Positions 1 to 9,387 of a DNA stretch of 64,000 bases are shown one piece after another. The DNA comes from G965220075 sp965220075. Its GTDB lineage: Bacteria; Chloroflexota; UBA11872. The stretch spans positions 1,922,001 to 1,986,000 of the forward strand of contig OZ244806.1 in NCBI GenBank assembly GCA_965220075.1. The letters run 5' to 3'. Each line of letters begins with the position of its first letter. Position 1 is the first letter of the stretch. The translations under genes were made by a program, and so were the position numbers. Under the pieces are notes generated by a model, which was not told where the DNA came from, made no database searches, and saw nothing but the letters and a program-made list of their open reading frames with translations.

Positions 1-281
1 CCCAGCGTGGGGCACATTTTGGGCGCCGAGGGTTCGGCCAAGGCCTCGATGGGCGACCAGGTCCTCCCGTGATCGGCGCTGCGCGCGTAGACGAGGCGCG
101 CGTCAGGCGCGCTCTCGTGGCTGGCCTGTGTCCAAATCGTCATCAGGTCGCCGCCCGGCGTGTAGAACACGTGAAAGTGATCGCCGTACTCGTCGCGGGC
201 GCCCGGTTGGGGCGGCAGGTACACCGCGTAGTCCGGGTTCGTGCGCTGCCAGTCGTCCGTGTAGCACGGAGGTGAGTTCAT
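1..281 (-). CDS. Sialidase-like BNR-repeat protein, N-terminal part (cut by window start)
   Basis: The visible 93 residues read from an ATG at 281 towards the window edge and have no stop, so the gene continues outside. The sequence contains an Asp-box (SADHGRTWSP, about residues 67-76), the hallmark of BNR/sialidase-type beta-propellers. It resembles the N-terminus of the complete sialidase-like protein at 29266-30603 (shared DYxVY opening and ARSxDxGRTWS box). Family members hydrolyse or bind glycans, but the active-site arginines lie outside what is visible, so catalysis cannot be judged. It follows the DHDPS-like gene (333-1244) on the same strand with a gap of about 50 bp, suggesting co-transcription. 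Confidence 0.7.
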   Translation of the reverse strand, partial: MNSPPCYTDDWQRTNPDYAVYLPPQPGARDEYGDHFHVFYTPGGDLMTIWTQASHESAPDARLVYARSADHGRTWSPIEALAEPSAPKMCPTL

Positions 282-332
282 AGTGGGACTCCCGTGGCTG
301 CTTCTTGGTTCTGAATATACGTACGCCTGCGC

Positions 333-1244
333 CTAGCGCGTGCGCGACGCCCCGAACAGCTCCTCGAGCATCGCGCGCACCTGGTCCAGCGTGTCCGGCG
401 CGGGCGGCGGAAAGGAGTGACCCAGCAGGTTGTTGGGGTATAGACCCTGGAGCTGGATGGCCGATTTCATGACGCCCAGCCAGTTCACGTTCATAGCCCA
501 CTGCATGAATGGTTCCTCGTACCGGAAGACAAGCTGCCAGGCTTCGTCCACCCGGTCGGCCGCCACGTGATCGTAGAACTCGAGCGCGATGTCCGGTCGA
601 AACGGCGCGATCGGGCACAGGTATCCGGGCGAGCCGAGGGGGTAGCCAAACATGAAGTTGCGCATCTGACCGCCGCTGATCACGCCAAACTGCTTGCCCT
701 GCGTACCGCGGATCAGGTCGTAGTAGTCGGAGAAGGGGTGCCCGTCGTTCTTCATTCCAATCATGTAGGGACGGTCGGCCAGCTCGATGGCGGCGGACAG
801 CGGGAACTGCTCCGGCGCCCCGGCCAGCAGAAGCAACGGGATGCCGGCCGCACCCTCCAACAGGTCCACGTAGCGGACTACTACCTCATGCGCCAGGCCG
901 GGGTGAAACTGAAGCTTCACGGCGTCCGCACCCACCGAGTCGGAGTGGGCTAGGAAATCGCGCGTCTGCTCCGGCTTCCAGTAGCCGTTCGACGTGATGA
1001 AGAGCGAGCGCCCCTGGTTGACGTCGGCGATCTCGGCGGTTAGCTGCCAGATCTCTTCGTCGCTGAGGCTGGCGTACTCGCTGCTTCCCGAGGTGAGCAG
1101 CACGATCCGCGTGCCCTCGGCGCACAGCCAGTCCACGTAGGCCCGCACTGCGTCGAAGTTGACCCTGCCGTCCTCGTTGAAGCTGATGTTCAGGGGGACT
1201 ATGGGTCCCTTCATGCGCTCGTAGACCTCGGTGAAGCGATCCAT
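333..1244 (-). CDS. DHDPS/NAL-family lyase-like protein (copy 1)
   Basis: This 303-residue protein has the length and pattern of the dihydrodipicolinate synthase / N-acetylneuraminate lyase TIM-barrel family. That family forms a Schiff base between a lysine and a 2-oxo acid such as pyruvate. The lysine is present (GMKND, Lys165). The tyrosine normally found about 28 residues earlier in a YN-x-P context is replaced by hydrophobic residues (around PLLLLAGAP, residues 136-144), so standard aldolase or lyase chemistry is uncertain. Two further family members lie at 9388-10269 and 31548-32468. Since dapL and dapF in this window supply lysine synthesis, a catabolic sugar-acid role is more likely than DapA; this is inference. 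It is probably co-transcribed with the sialidase-like gene downstream. Confidence 0.8.
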   Translation of the reverse strand: MDRFTEVYERMKGPIVPLNISFNEDGRVNFDAVRAYVDWLCAEGTRIVLLTSGSSEYASLSDEEIWQLTAEIADVNQGRSLFITSNGYWKPEQTRDFLAHSDSVGADAVKLQFHPGLAHEVVVRYVDLLEGAAGIPLLLLAGAPEQFPLSAAIELADRPYMIGMKNDGHPFSDYYDLIRGTQGKQFGVISGGQMRNFMFGYPLGSPGYLCPIAPFRPDIALEFYDHVAADRVDEAWQLVFRYEEPFMQWAMNVNWLGVMKSAIQLQGLYPNNLLGHSFPPPAPDTLDQVRAMLEELFGASRTR

Positions 1245-1434
1245 GGCGGCAGTCCGTATTCTGGTGGGGGGCTGGGGCGGCAGAAGCTAGTCGGCGGCTT
1301 GGGGCGTGTCAAGGCGCGGCCGGGCGTCTGCGCAGGGCTGGCCTGTGCCGTATCCTCCGCCATCCGTTGCCGGTCCTTATGGGGAGTGGGTCGGGACGCC
1401 TGCCCGAATGGCGCCCGGCCGGAAGGTGGCCAAC

Positions 1435-4026
1435 ATGAGCGACTATGTGCTGCCGGCGGTCAAGTCGGTTCGGCACTGGGCCGGTCAGTGGATCTGGGTA
1501 AAGGGCGAGGCCAAGCCGCGGCACTTCTATCTATACGCCCGCCGCGCCTTCGAGCTGGCGGGCCCGGTCCGATCGGCGCTTCTGCGCGTGACCGCGGCCG
1601 ACCGCTACGTACTTTACATAAACGGCGTATACGTGGGGCGCGGTCCGGCGCGCAGCGATCCGCGCCGCAAGAGCTACGACACTTACCAGGTGGCTCAGCA
1701 TCTGGCGCCTGGCGCCAACGTGGTGGCCATCCGCGCCTATCACTACGGCACCCCGGCGCGTGGGGGCGAGGGCTGGGGCGGCTGGAGCGGCAACGCCTAC
1801 AGCGTGGGCGAGCGGGCCGGTCTATGGGCGCAGCTCGACCTGGAGCTGGCGGACGGTCAGTCCGGCGTCATCGCCACCGATCAGGCCTGGCGCGTCCAGC
1901 CGGCGCGGTCCTGGCGGCGGGACGTAGAGCTAGTCAATAGCCTGGTCGGCTGGACCGAGGTCTACGACGCCTCGGCCGATCCCGTGGACTGGTTCGCGCC
2001 CGATTTCGACGATTCGGCCTGGCGGTGCGCGTGGGTACTCCCACCCGACGAGATGGAGTGGACGCTGCTGGAAGAGCGCGAGACTCCTCTGCTGGAAGAG
2101 CGCGAGGCCTTCCCCAGCCGGCTCGTCACGGTCGGTGAGGTGATCGATCTGGGCAACCGGCGGCAGTCCGACATCCCGGGTCTGCTTGACACCGAGCCGC
2201 ACTTCCCGCTCGAGCACGCGCGCGCCGAGAACGCCGCGGCCGTGCTGGTCGGGGACGGTTCGGCGGCGCAGCTGCAAGGGCGCTTCGCGCACGAGCACGG
2301 CATCCGCGCCCCCTACCTCATCCTTGACTTCGGGCGTCAGTTGTTCGGGTTCCCACGCGTGCGGCTGCGCGCCAAAAAGGGCGCGATTTTGGACATGACC
2401 TACGCCCAGCAGCTCATCGGGGGGCGCATTCCGGCCGCCCTGCGCTACGGCGACCGCTATATCGCGCGCGACGGCGAGCAGACCTGGGAGGTGGCGGAAT
2501 ACAAGCAGTTCCGCTACCTGCACCTGACCGTCCGCAGCACCTTCGATCCCGTCGAGGTGGAGTCCATCTCGATCAACGAGTACCTCTATCCGGTTGAACG
2601 GCGCGGGCGCTTCGAGTCTTCCGACCCGCTTCTGAACAGTCTCTGGCGGGCCTGCGCCGACACGGCCTACCTCAACTTCGAGGACACGCTGGTGCACGAG
2701 GGCTACCGCGAGCGGGCGATCTTCAACACCGGCGACGGCAGTCACATCATGCACATGGCCTTCGCCGGCTTCGGCGCCCTGCCCTTGACCGATCGCTTCC
2801 TGCGCTTAGTGCCGTTCAGCGGGCGCGGCGACGGCATGCTCCAGATGGTCTACCCGCCCGAGAATCCGCAGCGCTACGTGGTCTCGTCGTTCCTGCTGCA
2901 ATGGAGCTCGCGCGTTCGCGAGCACTACCTCTTCACCGGCCGCGAGCCGGTCCTGCGCGAGCTCTACAGGAGCGTGCCGCCCCAGATCGATTGGTACGAG
3001 CCGCATCGCGACACGATGGGGCTGCTGCGCGACCTGCCCTTGCAAAACACAATCGACTGGACTCCCAACGACCTGCGCGGCGCCAGCTTCATCTTCAACG
3101 CTCTGTACGTGAAGGGGCTGGAGGACGCCGCCTGGCTGGCCGATCGCGTCGGGGACCCCGCCGACGCCGTGCGCTGGCGCCGCATCGCAAGTGAAGTGCG
3201 CGCGACAGCGCGCCGCGAGTTCTGGGACGAGCAGCAGGAACTGTTCGCGGACTCTCATTTCGAGGGAGGCCCGACCGGAGTATTCAGCGACCTTGCCAAC
3301 GCCTACGCGATCCTCTACGGCATCGCCGCCCCGGAGCAGAGCGACCGTATAGCTAGCCGTCTGACGCGGGGCGTGCCCGGACTGGTGGAAGCGACCCCGC
3401 TGTTCTACGGCTTCGTGTTCGATGCTCTGATGAGTGCCGGGTATTGCGCCGAAGCGCTCGAGCTCACGCGCCGCCGCTTCCGCCCCATGCTCGAGGCCGC
3501 CGACCCGCCCACTATCTGGGAGCTGTGGCACCCGTTTACGGGCGGGCATCGCATCGTGGACAGCTCCGGCCGCGAGCGGATCGACCAGGAGAACCGCGTG
3601 CGCCCCATGCCCGTACGCAGTCTCGCCCACACCGGCGGCGTGCTGGCCGGATACGTTCTTTCAACCCGTGTCTTGGGAGTCATGCCCACCGCGCCCGGCT
3701 TCGCGCAGTGCCGCATTCACCCGCGGCTGGGCGATCTCGCCTGGGCGCGCGGGTGCTTTCCGTCGTGCCGCGGCGACATCCTGGTGGAGTGCCGCCGTGG
3801 GGGAGAGCACACCCGCCTCGAGATCGAGATCCCACAAGGTGTCGAGGCGGAGGTGGTGCTCGACCGCCAGCCGGGGCGGGACGCGGTGCTTGTCCACAAC
3901 GGCCGGACGGTCGATCTACGTGATTCGGGCGCGGCCGCCGAGCAAGGCGTCACAGTTGCGACCGCGACCGTGCACGTTCGCGCCGGCGCTGGAACGCACG
4001 CGCTCCACCTGAACGGCGGCTCCTAA
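1435..4026 (+). CDS. Alpha-L-rhamnosidase-like glycoside hydrolase (GH78)
   Basis: This 863-residue protein (start at ATG 1435; an open frame reaches upstream to 1306 but lacks family similarity) has the GH78 architecture. It has N-terminal beta domains, an (alpha/alpha)6 barrel and a C-terminal beta domain. The signature YRERAIFNTGD near residues 424-434 matches the conserved ER...GD segment of rhamnosidases, and TIWELW near residue 693 carries the second conserved Glu. The C-terminal segment LGVMPTAPGF is typical of the family's final beta-sandwich. It would release terminal L-rhamnose from glycans or glycosides. No signal peptide is obvious at the chosen start, so a cytoplasmic location is suggested. 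It is divergent from the DHDPS-like gene. Confidence 0.85.
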   Translation: MSDYVLPAVKSVRHWAGQWIWVKGEAKPRHFYLYARRAFELAGPVRSALLRVTAADRYVLYINGVYVGRGPARSDPRRKSYDTYQVAQHLAPGANVVAIRAYHYGTPARGGEGWGGWSGNAYSVGERAGLWAQLDLELADGQSGVIATDQAWRVQPARSWRRDVELVNSLVGWTEVYDASADPVDWFAPDFDDSAWRCAWVLPPDEMEWTLLEERETPLLEEREAFPSRLVTVGEVIDLGNRRQSDIPGLLDTEPHFPLEHARAENAAAVLVGDGSAAQLQGRFAHEHGIRAPYLILDFGRQLFGFPRVRLRAKKGAILDMTYAQQLIGGRIPAALRYGDRYIARDGEQTWEVAEYKQFRYLHLTVRSTFDPVEVESISINEYLYPVERRGRFESSDPLLNSLWRACADTAYLNFEDTLVHEGYRERAIFNTGDGSHIMHMAFAGFGALPLTDRFLRLVPFSGRGDGMLQMVYPPENPQRYVVSSFLLQWSSRVREHYLFTGREPVLRELYRSVPPQIDWYEPHRDTMGLLRDLPLQNTIDWTPNDLRGASFIFNALYVKGLEDAAWLADRVGDPADAVRWRRIASEVRATARREFWDEQQELFADSHFEGGPTGVFSDLANAYAILYGIAAPEQSDRIASRLTRGVPGLVEATPLFYGFVFDALMSAGYCAEALELTRRRFRPMLEAADPPTIWELWHPFTGGHRIVDSSGRERIDQENRVRPMPVRSLAHTGGVLAGYVLSTRVLGVMPTAPGFAQCRIHPRLGDLAWARGCFPSCRGDILVECRRGGEHTRLEIEIPQGVEAEVVLDRQPGRDAVLVHNGRTVDLRDSGAAAEQGVTVATATVHVRAGAGTHALHLNGGS

Positions 4027-4523
4027 GCGCGCCGCGGCGGCCGGCGGACGAACCGCGCGGGCCGCGAGTCCGCTCGCTGGCGATGTGTCGCCGCGCACGG
4101 ACATCAAAGTGACCCACTACCATCTGTTTGACATAACTTCCTCAGCAGGCGACAAGCGGGTCGCCCGAATGTTCGATTCAAGCCATCACTGCCGCGTTCG
4201 CGATCTGAATCAGGCGGCGGCGCGCTTGGGGAGGAAGAGCGGCGTTGCCGATTTGCTACCGTCAATAGAGTGACCGGGTTCGCTCTGCCGCGATCATCGG
4301 ATGGTCCGCGCGTTAGTGCTTGCGGGCCTCACGGTGGTGCGTTGTCGCTGGACGCGTCACCGTGTGCGACCGCACGGACGCTTCGGCGCCGCGTTCCCGG
4401 CTAAGGTTGTTGGAGTTCAGTAGGTAACTCACTAGCGAGAAATGCCGCGACCTTCGATGATGGGGAGTACGGAAAAGGAGACGACGGTGCCGTCGCGCAT
4501 CGTTGCTGGCGAAACTACGCAAC
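4027..4523. other. About 500 bp without a recognisable gene
   Basis: Only short open frames without family resemblance are present. No tRNA fold, repeat or insertion-sequence end was seen. A TTGACA hexamer occurs near 4128 but has no matching -10 at a useful distance. The stretch probably holds the promoter of the following hypothetical gene. Confidence 0.4.
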
Positions 4524-6065
4524 ATGGACGCTGACACTGACGCCGGCGGGTCGATTGGCGAGCTCGCCTCGGCCCTCTATCGTTTGCTGCCGGCATCCGG
4601 CGACCGCTCATTCTGGTCGGTAGCCGATCACTTGGGCCTGTCGAGGTACTGGAACAGCCCCGACAAGGCGCGCGCGCTCCGCCAGCTGATCGAGGGCGCC
4701 CGGCGCGAGCGCGCGTTCGGTGAATTCATCGAGTCCGCCGTGATCGCCGGTATTGCGCAGTGCCGGGAGGACGGCGTGCCCGTGACGCAAGACGAGCTTT
4801 CCAAGATCGTGCGTGCCACCGAGGCTCTGGGAGTGTCGGTTCCGAGCTTGCGCGACCCGTTGATCCTGCATCAATCGCGCCCCGAGCCGGAGAGCCGGCG
4901 CGAAGAGCCCCGCGTCGATCCGGAGGCCGAAGAGCGGCGCCGCCGCGTGCTGCGCGCGCACGCCGAGCTTTACTCGAACATCTTCACCGGCAGCGCCGAT
5001 GAGCGCCTGCTCAAGCTCGCGAATGTTCTCGGCGGTCTAGCGATGGCCAATGGGGCTCGAGTGGAGCAACCGCCGCGGCCGCAAAATGACTCCGTGCACG
5101 CAACCGTGCGCATGGGCAGCCAGGAGTACGCCATCGAGGCTCGCTGGTCGCCCGAGCAAGTTGAGGAGGGGCTGGACGCCCTTGCCCAGCGCGTCCTCGG
5201 CTCCAATGAGCGGCGCGCAATTCTGGTGATTGTGGACGGCTTTCCCGACGATCTCGTGCTGGACGCCGACAAAGACCGCTGGACAACGTTGCTCGATGGC
5301 CACGACCTCACCCTGCTGCTCGAGGATCGCTGGACGCTGCAGGACGCGCTCAAGTTCAAGGACGTGCAGCAGCGGGAGACCGGCGCCCACGTGCCGTTGC
5401 CGCTCGCGCTGCCGGCCGAGGAGGCGCCCGCGCCTGCGCCCGCACCTGTGGCGGAGGAGGCGGAGGAAGCCGAGCCGCAGGAGCCGAGCGACCTTCCGGT
5501 GCCCGGAGGAGAACAGGTCATCCCGCCCAACCCGATGGACTTCGACCGCTCCATCGACGACGAGCTCGAGTCAGCCGAGTCCGAAGAGCGGCGCCTTCGT
5601 CTCATTCGACGTTCGCTGCTTGCCGTGGTGGTCGTCGGCATCGGTATTGCTCTACTAGTAATGCGCGGCATTCAGGGCGCTGAGCAGGCCGACCTCGAGG
5701 CTGCGGAGCGCGCGCTCACTGGCGCCGTCCAGGCTCGCACCAACGCGCTGCGCAATCTGGACGCGGGCGGCCTGGAGCGCTATTTCAGCTCGGCGCAAGC
5801 TTCACAGATCGCCGATCTCGTCGAGCGCCTGCGCGCCCAGGGCGTCTACTTGACCAGCTCGGACGAGGTCGAAGTGATGCAGGCAAGCATGGAAGAGGGC
5901 CTGGCCTTCATCGCGGTGCAGGAGACTGTCCGCACTGAAGTGAGGCGCACCGGTACCGGCGAGATAGTCCAGAGTCAGCCGGCCCAAACTCAGACTATCG
6001 GCTTCGTGCTGGAGAAAGGCACGGATGGCCGCTGGCGGGTAATCGACCTGCGCGTGCTGGGCTAG
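4524..6065 (+). CDS. Hypothetical single-pass membrane protein with C-terminal NTF2/IMS-like domain
   Basis: I do not recognise this 513-residue protein as a named family. It has a helical N-terminal part (about 1-150) and an alpha/beta segment (about 190-290, AILVIVDGFPDD... then LTLLLEDRW) that resembles catalytically dead restriction-endonuclease-like folds. An acidic Ala-Pro-Glu linker follows (about 295-330), then a transmembrane helix (LLAVVVVGIGIALLVM, about 364-383). The final 110-residue alpha+beta domain ends in DGRWRVIDLRVLG, reminiscent of NTF2-like or ARC6-IMS/DUF4101 domains. The first two thirds would be cytoplasmic and the tail outside. The start is uncertain: ATG 4524 is used, but an in-frame TTG lies at 4503 and the purine-rich AAGGAG (4475-4480) is rather far upstream. 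Confidence 0.6.
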   Translation: MDADTDAGGSIGELASALYRLLPASGDRSFWSVADHLGLSRYWNSPDKARALRQLIEGARRERAFGEFIESAVIAGIAQCREDGVPVTQDELSKIVRATEALGVSVPSLRDPLILHQSRPEPESRREEPRVDPEAEERRRRVLRAHAELYSNIFTGSADERLLKLANVLGGLAMANGARVEQPPRPQNDSVHATVRMGSQEYAIEARWSPEQVEEGLDALAQRVLGSNERRAILVIVDGFPDDLVLDADKDRWTTLLDGHDLTLLLEDRWTLQDALKFKDVQQRETGAHVPLPLALPAEEAPAPAPAPVAEEAEEAEPQEPSDLPVPGGEQVIPPNPMDFDRSIDDELESAESEERRLRLIRRSLLAVVVVGIGIALLVMRGIQGAEQADLEAAERALTGAVQARTNALRNLDAGGLERYFSSAQASQIADLVERLRAQGVYLTSSDEVEVMQASMEEGLAFIAVQETVRTEVRRTGTGEIVQSQPAQTQTIGFVLEKGTDGRWRVIDLRVLG

Positions 6066-6250
6066 CCTAACGCTTGCGGTACGCGATGCGAAGGGGCCCT
6101 CCCTTTGCTGGCACCGCCAGTCCCACAGGTCCTCGTCGCCGTGGGCCAATACGGCCTCAGATCAAGGAACCTTAATCCTGCGCCCAGCTACGCATCTCCT
6201 CCCCAAGGCCGTCGTTGGCAGATGGACATCCTCGGCATATGGTTTCCCAT

Positions 6251-6553
6251 GTGAAGACAACTCCAAACATTGACGCGACCGTGATGCAGCGTGTGCGCGA
6301 GGAGGCGGCGCGTCGCGGGACCACCATCTCGGCCTTGGTCGAGGCCGGCCTCCGGAGGCTTCTCGAGGTCGAGCCGGCGGCTGCGAACGAATACAACCAG
6401 TTGAGCGGCGAGATCCCGGCGGAGTTGGGGCAACTCAAAAACATAGATGGGGCGGGGCTCAGCGGAAACCAATTCGTGGGCTGCATTCCGAGAGGCGTTC
6501 GGGCAGGCGACCTCGAGGACCTCGGTTTACCGAATTGCGAGGATGCGGAGTGA
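6251..6553 (+). CDS. RHH antitoxin-like domain fused to a leucine-rich-repeat fragment
   Basis: The first 40 residues (VKTTPNIDATVMQRVREEAA then RRGTTISALVEAGLRRLLEV) are a canonical ribbon-helix-helix domain of the VapB type, used by antitoxins to bind DNA. From about residue 50 the sequence becomes a plant-like LRR: NQLSGEIPAELGQLKN, then SGNQFVGCIPRGVR and LGLPNCEDAE, ending as LRR arrays do. No PIN toxin follows. The GTG at 6251 gives the classic VapB opening; upstream in-frame ATGs are at 6215 and 6239. The second LRR lacks some of its leucines, suggesting decay. This may be a pseudogene made by recombination or a working chimera. Confidence 0.6.
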   Translation: MKTTPNIDATVMQRVREEAARRGTTISALVEAGLRRLLEVEPAAANEYNQLSGEIPAELGQLKNIDGAGLSGNQFVGCIPRGVRAGDLEDLGLPNCEDAE

Positions 6554-6623
6554 GGCACGCGCCGCGTGGGATGCGACAAGCGGCGGCCGGCATCAGGCCG
6601 CGCGCCCGGTAGGCGCAGGCCGC

Positions 6624-7439
6624 TTACGGCTGATCGAGGCAGGCGTCCAGGGCCGCGCGCTGCTCCGGCGTTAGCTCCCAGCCCACCGAGGCGGCCAGCT
6701 CGGGCACGCGCTCGAGCCGGTCGGTCTTGGGAATGGCGATCACGCGCTCCTGGCCGACCAGCCAGTTCAACATGACCTGCGCGGCTGACTTTCCGGTGAC
6801 GCGGCTGACCTCCGCGAGCACGCGCGATCCGGGTCGGTCCTGGAATTGCCCCTCCGCCAGCGGCGTGTGGGCTATCAGAGTCACGCCGCTGGCCCGGCAG
6901 AGCTCGAGTACGTTTACGGCCGCCGCCCGCTCGAACAGGTTGTAGCAAACCTGGTTGGACACGATGGGGTGGGTGCGCGCGGCGTCCTGCGCCTCCTTGA
7001 GCTGGTCGGCCGAGAAGTTGCTGACGCCGATGTAGCGGATGAGTCCCTCATCCACCAGCCGCTCCAACGCGCCCATGGTTTCGGCAATCGGAATCGCCGG
7101 ACTTGGCCCGTGGATCTGATAGAGGTCGATGACGTCCACGCGCATACGGCGCGCGCTGGCGCGCGCGTGCACCGCGATGTCCGCCGCCCGCAGGTTGGAC
7201 GACGAAATCTTGGAGGCGATGACCGCCCGGTCTCGATAGTCGGCAAGCTCGGCGCCAACCAGCGATTCGGCGCGCCCCGGCTCGTCGCCCAGCGCGTTGT
7301 AGGACTCCGCGGTGTCGATCAGCCGCAGACCGGCCTCGATCCCGCGCGCCAGCACCCCGACGCCGCCAAAGTAGCGGGCCGTTCCCAGGCCGATCTTGGG
7401 AACCATGGTTTGCGTGTTGCCTAGCTGGACTTCTTCCAT
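6624..7439 (-). CDS. Aldo/keto reductase
   Basis: This 271-residue NADPH-type aldo/keto reductase shows the full catalytic tetrad: Asp42, Tyr47 (IDTAESYN), Lys77 (ASKIS) and His110 (LYQIHGP). Further family motifs are IGVSNFSADQL (substrate loop) and a C-terminal coenzyme segment with AIPKTDRLERV. The chosen ATG at 7439 is preceded by TAGGAG with good spacing; the open frame extends to 7496 without family similarity. Such enzymes reduce carbonyls of sugars or aliphatic aldehydes in the cytoplasm; the substrate cannot be deduced. It is in a catabolic neighbourhood but is not tightly linked to another gene. Confidence 0.88.
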   Translation of the reverse strand: MEEVQLGNTQTMVPKIGLGTARYFGGVGVLARGIEAGLRLIDTAESYNALGDEPGRAESLVGAELADYRDRAVIASKISSSNLRAADIAVHARASARRMRVDVIDLYQIHGPSPAIPIAETMGALERLVDEGLIRYIGVSNFSADQLKEAQDAARTHPIVSNQVCYNLFERAAAVNVLELCRASGVTLIAHTPLAEGQFQDRPGSRVLAEVSRVTGKSAAQVMLNWLVGQERVIAIPKTDRLERVPELAASVGWELTPEQRAALDACLDQP

Positions 7440-7646
7440 GACGACTCCTAGCCGATGGCGTTGATGATGTTGACGTACACGCGCCTGTGCTCCCATGGCG
7501 GACTCTCCCGGCCCGGACGTAGGCTTCCGAATCCTCGCGCCCGCACCGTCAGACCCTTGCGGCTGCCCTGGTCCCGCGGCAGGCGGGACGCTAATCCCCG
7601 CCCCATGGGCCCCGCTCTACGTTACGAGTTGGCGTTAGCCGTCCGT

Positions 7647-9209
7647 CTACCCCGCCTCCGAGACGAACACGGGCCGGGTGTGATATCCGGTCGCGCCGTC
7701 CGGCCGCGGGTATTCGATGTCGCTGGTCTGTGTGGTTCCGGTGCTGTCGGTTGCGCGCACGCGGACGATATGGACGCCGGCGGTGGCGTTCCAGTCATAG
7801 ACCCACTGACGCCAGGTGTTCTTGCTGATGGGCTCCGAGAGTTGGGCTTCGCCCCACGGCCCCTCACCCACCTGCACCTCGACCTTCTCGATCCCGCGGT
7901 TTTGCGCCCACGCCACGCCCGCGATGGGGCGGGGTCCCGGCCTGACCACCTGACCCTCGGCCGGCACGTCGATGCGCGACTGCGTCTTGATCGGCGCCTG
8001 TTTGGCCCAACCCTTCGGGATCCAGTACGCGTCGAACGCGTCCCAGGTGGTCAGCTCGATCTCCGCGAGCCATTTGGTGGCGGAGACATATCCGTACAGT
8101 CCGGCCACGACGAGCCGCGCCGGGAATCCGTGATCGAACGGGAGCGGCTCGCCGTTCATTCCCACGGCAACCAGCGCCTGACGGCCATCGAAAGCCACCT
8201 CGGTCGGAAATCCGACCGTGAACCCGTCCACCGAGCGGCCGACGATCTGGGTGGCGCCGTCCTTCACGCCGGCTCGATTCAGAACGTCCGCGAGCGGCGT
8301 GCCCAACCACTTGGCGTTGCCGATCAGGTTTCCGCCAACCTGGTTGGATACGCAGGCCAGCGTGACGAACTCCTCCCGCATCGGCTGCCCGAGCAGCTGA
8401 GCGAAGTTGAGCTCATATGGCCGATCCACCATCCCGGTGATCTTGAGCCGCCATTCATCGAGGTCGACGCGCGGCGTCACGAGCGCGGTGTCGATGCGAT
8501 AGAAGATGTCGTTCGGCGTGACGATAGAGCTGATCCCTGGGACGTCGAGCGACGCCGCCGCGGTCAGCGGCTCCGCCGGCGTTTCCGGGTCGGGCAGCTC
8601 CACCTCGTCGCGCCCCGAGGCAACCATGGCCGCCCGCTCGAGCAGCACACGTCCTCCCACTGCTGATGCAACGGCCAGCGACGTAAGCGCTCCCGCGGCA
8701 CCGAGAAAGGCCCGCCGCCCCGGCGCCGGCGCCTCGCTTGTTCCGGCCAGCCCGGGCCGCAACATGATGCGGAGCGCGGCGATCCCCGCATAGGTCGCAA
8801 CGGCCGCCGCGATCACGGCCAGCCCCGGCGTCGCAAGCGGGTCGCGCGTCGCGGCATATGCGCCCAGAACACCAAAGGCCACGAAGCCGATCACGCCGAT
8901 CATGGGCCGCGCGAGCGCAGCCACTCCTATCACGGCCCCGACGCCTCCCGAGACGACCACGATCCCAATCACAAGCGCCAGCTTGTCGTTGGTACCGAAG
9001 ACACCGATTGCGAAGTCTTCCAATGCCCCGGGAGAGATGTCGATGATCAGACTCCCAACCGACACCACCAGTGAAGGAGCCCCGCCTATGAGTCCCGCCA
9101 GAAGCTCGCCCACGGCGAGCGCAAAGAGCGCCGCGAGCAGTCCCGCCACGGCCGCGCGGCCTTGTGCGCCTGTGAACTTCATGCCTGATAACGGGATCCT
9201 GTTAGTCAT
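7647..9209 (-). CDS. Membrane-anchored sulfite-oxidase-family molybdopterin oxidoreductase
   Basis: This 520-residue protein has about four N-terminal hydrophobic segments (residues 18-150). A twin-Arg-like RRAFLGAAG (about 165-173) comes next, then an oxidoreductase molybdopterin-binding domain (about 220-400) and a C-terminal Mo-co oxidoreductase dimerisation (Ig-like) domain (about 410-510). The molybdenum-ligating cysteine is Cys286 in TLACVSN. Family members oxidise sulfite or reduce other oxyanions and sulfoxides at the outer face of the membrane. No cytochrome or other redox partner is adjacent, so the electron acceptor is unknown. The gene stands alone between the aldo/keto reductase and a DHDPS-like gene, both on the same strand. 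Confidence 0.88.
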   Translation of the reverse strand: MTNRIPLSGMKFTGAQGRAAVAGLLAALFALAVGELLAGLIGGAPSLVVSVGSLIIDISPGALEDFAIGVFGTNDKLALVIGIVVVSGGVGAVIGVAALARPMIGVIGFVAFGVLGAYAATRDPLATPGLAVIAAAVATYAGIAALRIMLRPGLAGTSEAPAPGRRAFLGAAGALTSLAVASAVGGRVLLERAAMVASGRDEVELPDPETPAEPLTAAASLDVPGISSIVTPNDIFYRIDTALVTPRVDLDEWRLKITGMVDRPYELNFAQLLGQPMREEFVTLACVSNQVGGNLIGNAKWLGTPLADVLNRAGVKDGATQIVGRSVDGFTVGFPTEVAFDGRQALVAVGMNGEPLPFDHGFPARLVVAGLYGYVSATKWLAEIELTTWDAFDAYWIPKGWAKQAPIKTQSRIDVPAEGQVVRPGPRPIAGVAWAQNRGIEKVEVQVGEGPWGEAQLSEPISKNTWRQWVYDWNATAGVHIVRVRATDSTGTTQTSDIEYPRPDGATGYHTRPVFVSEAG

Positions 9210-9387
9210 CCGTACTCGCCCCCTCTATCCGGCGCGGACGCCTCCAGCCATTGTGCGTGGTTGTGCGGGCGTATTTCTGTTGGAGATCGCACACTTACAG
9301 GATACGGCTTCGGGATCTCCTCGGATCGCCCCCGGAGATTCGCTCCGCGTGCCTGCCGGCCGCGCGGAGCGTGGGCGCGGTCCGACC

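Noticed and set aside
1930..2754. 274-codon antisense frame inside the rhamnosidase gene
   Set aside because: The sense frame carries the GH78 motifs; the antisense product has none.
4085..4273. 62-codon frame in the gap after the rhamnosidase gene
   Set aside because: No ribosome-binding site, no family resemblance and ordinary composition for noncoding DNA.
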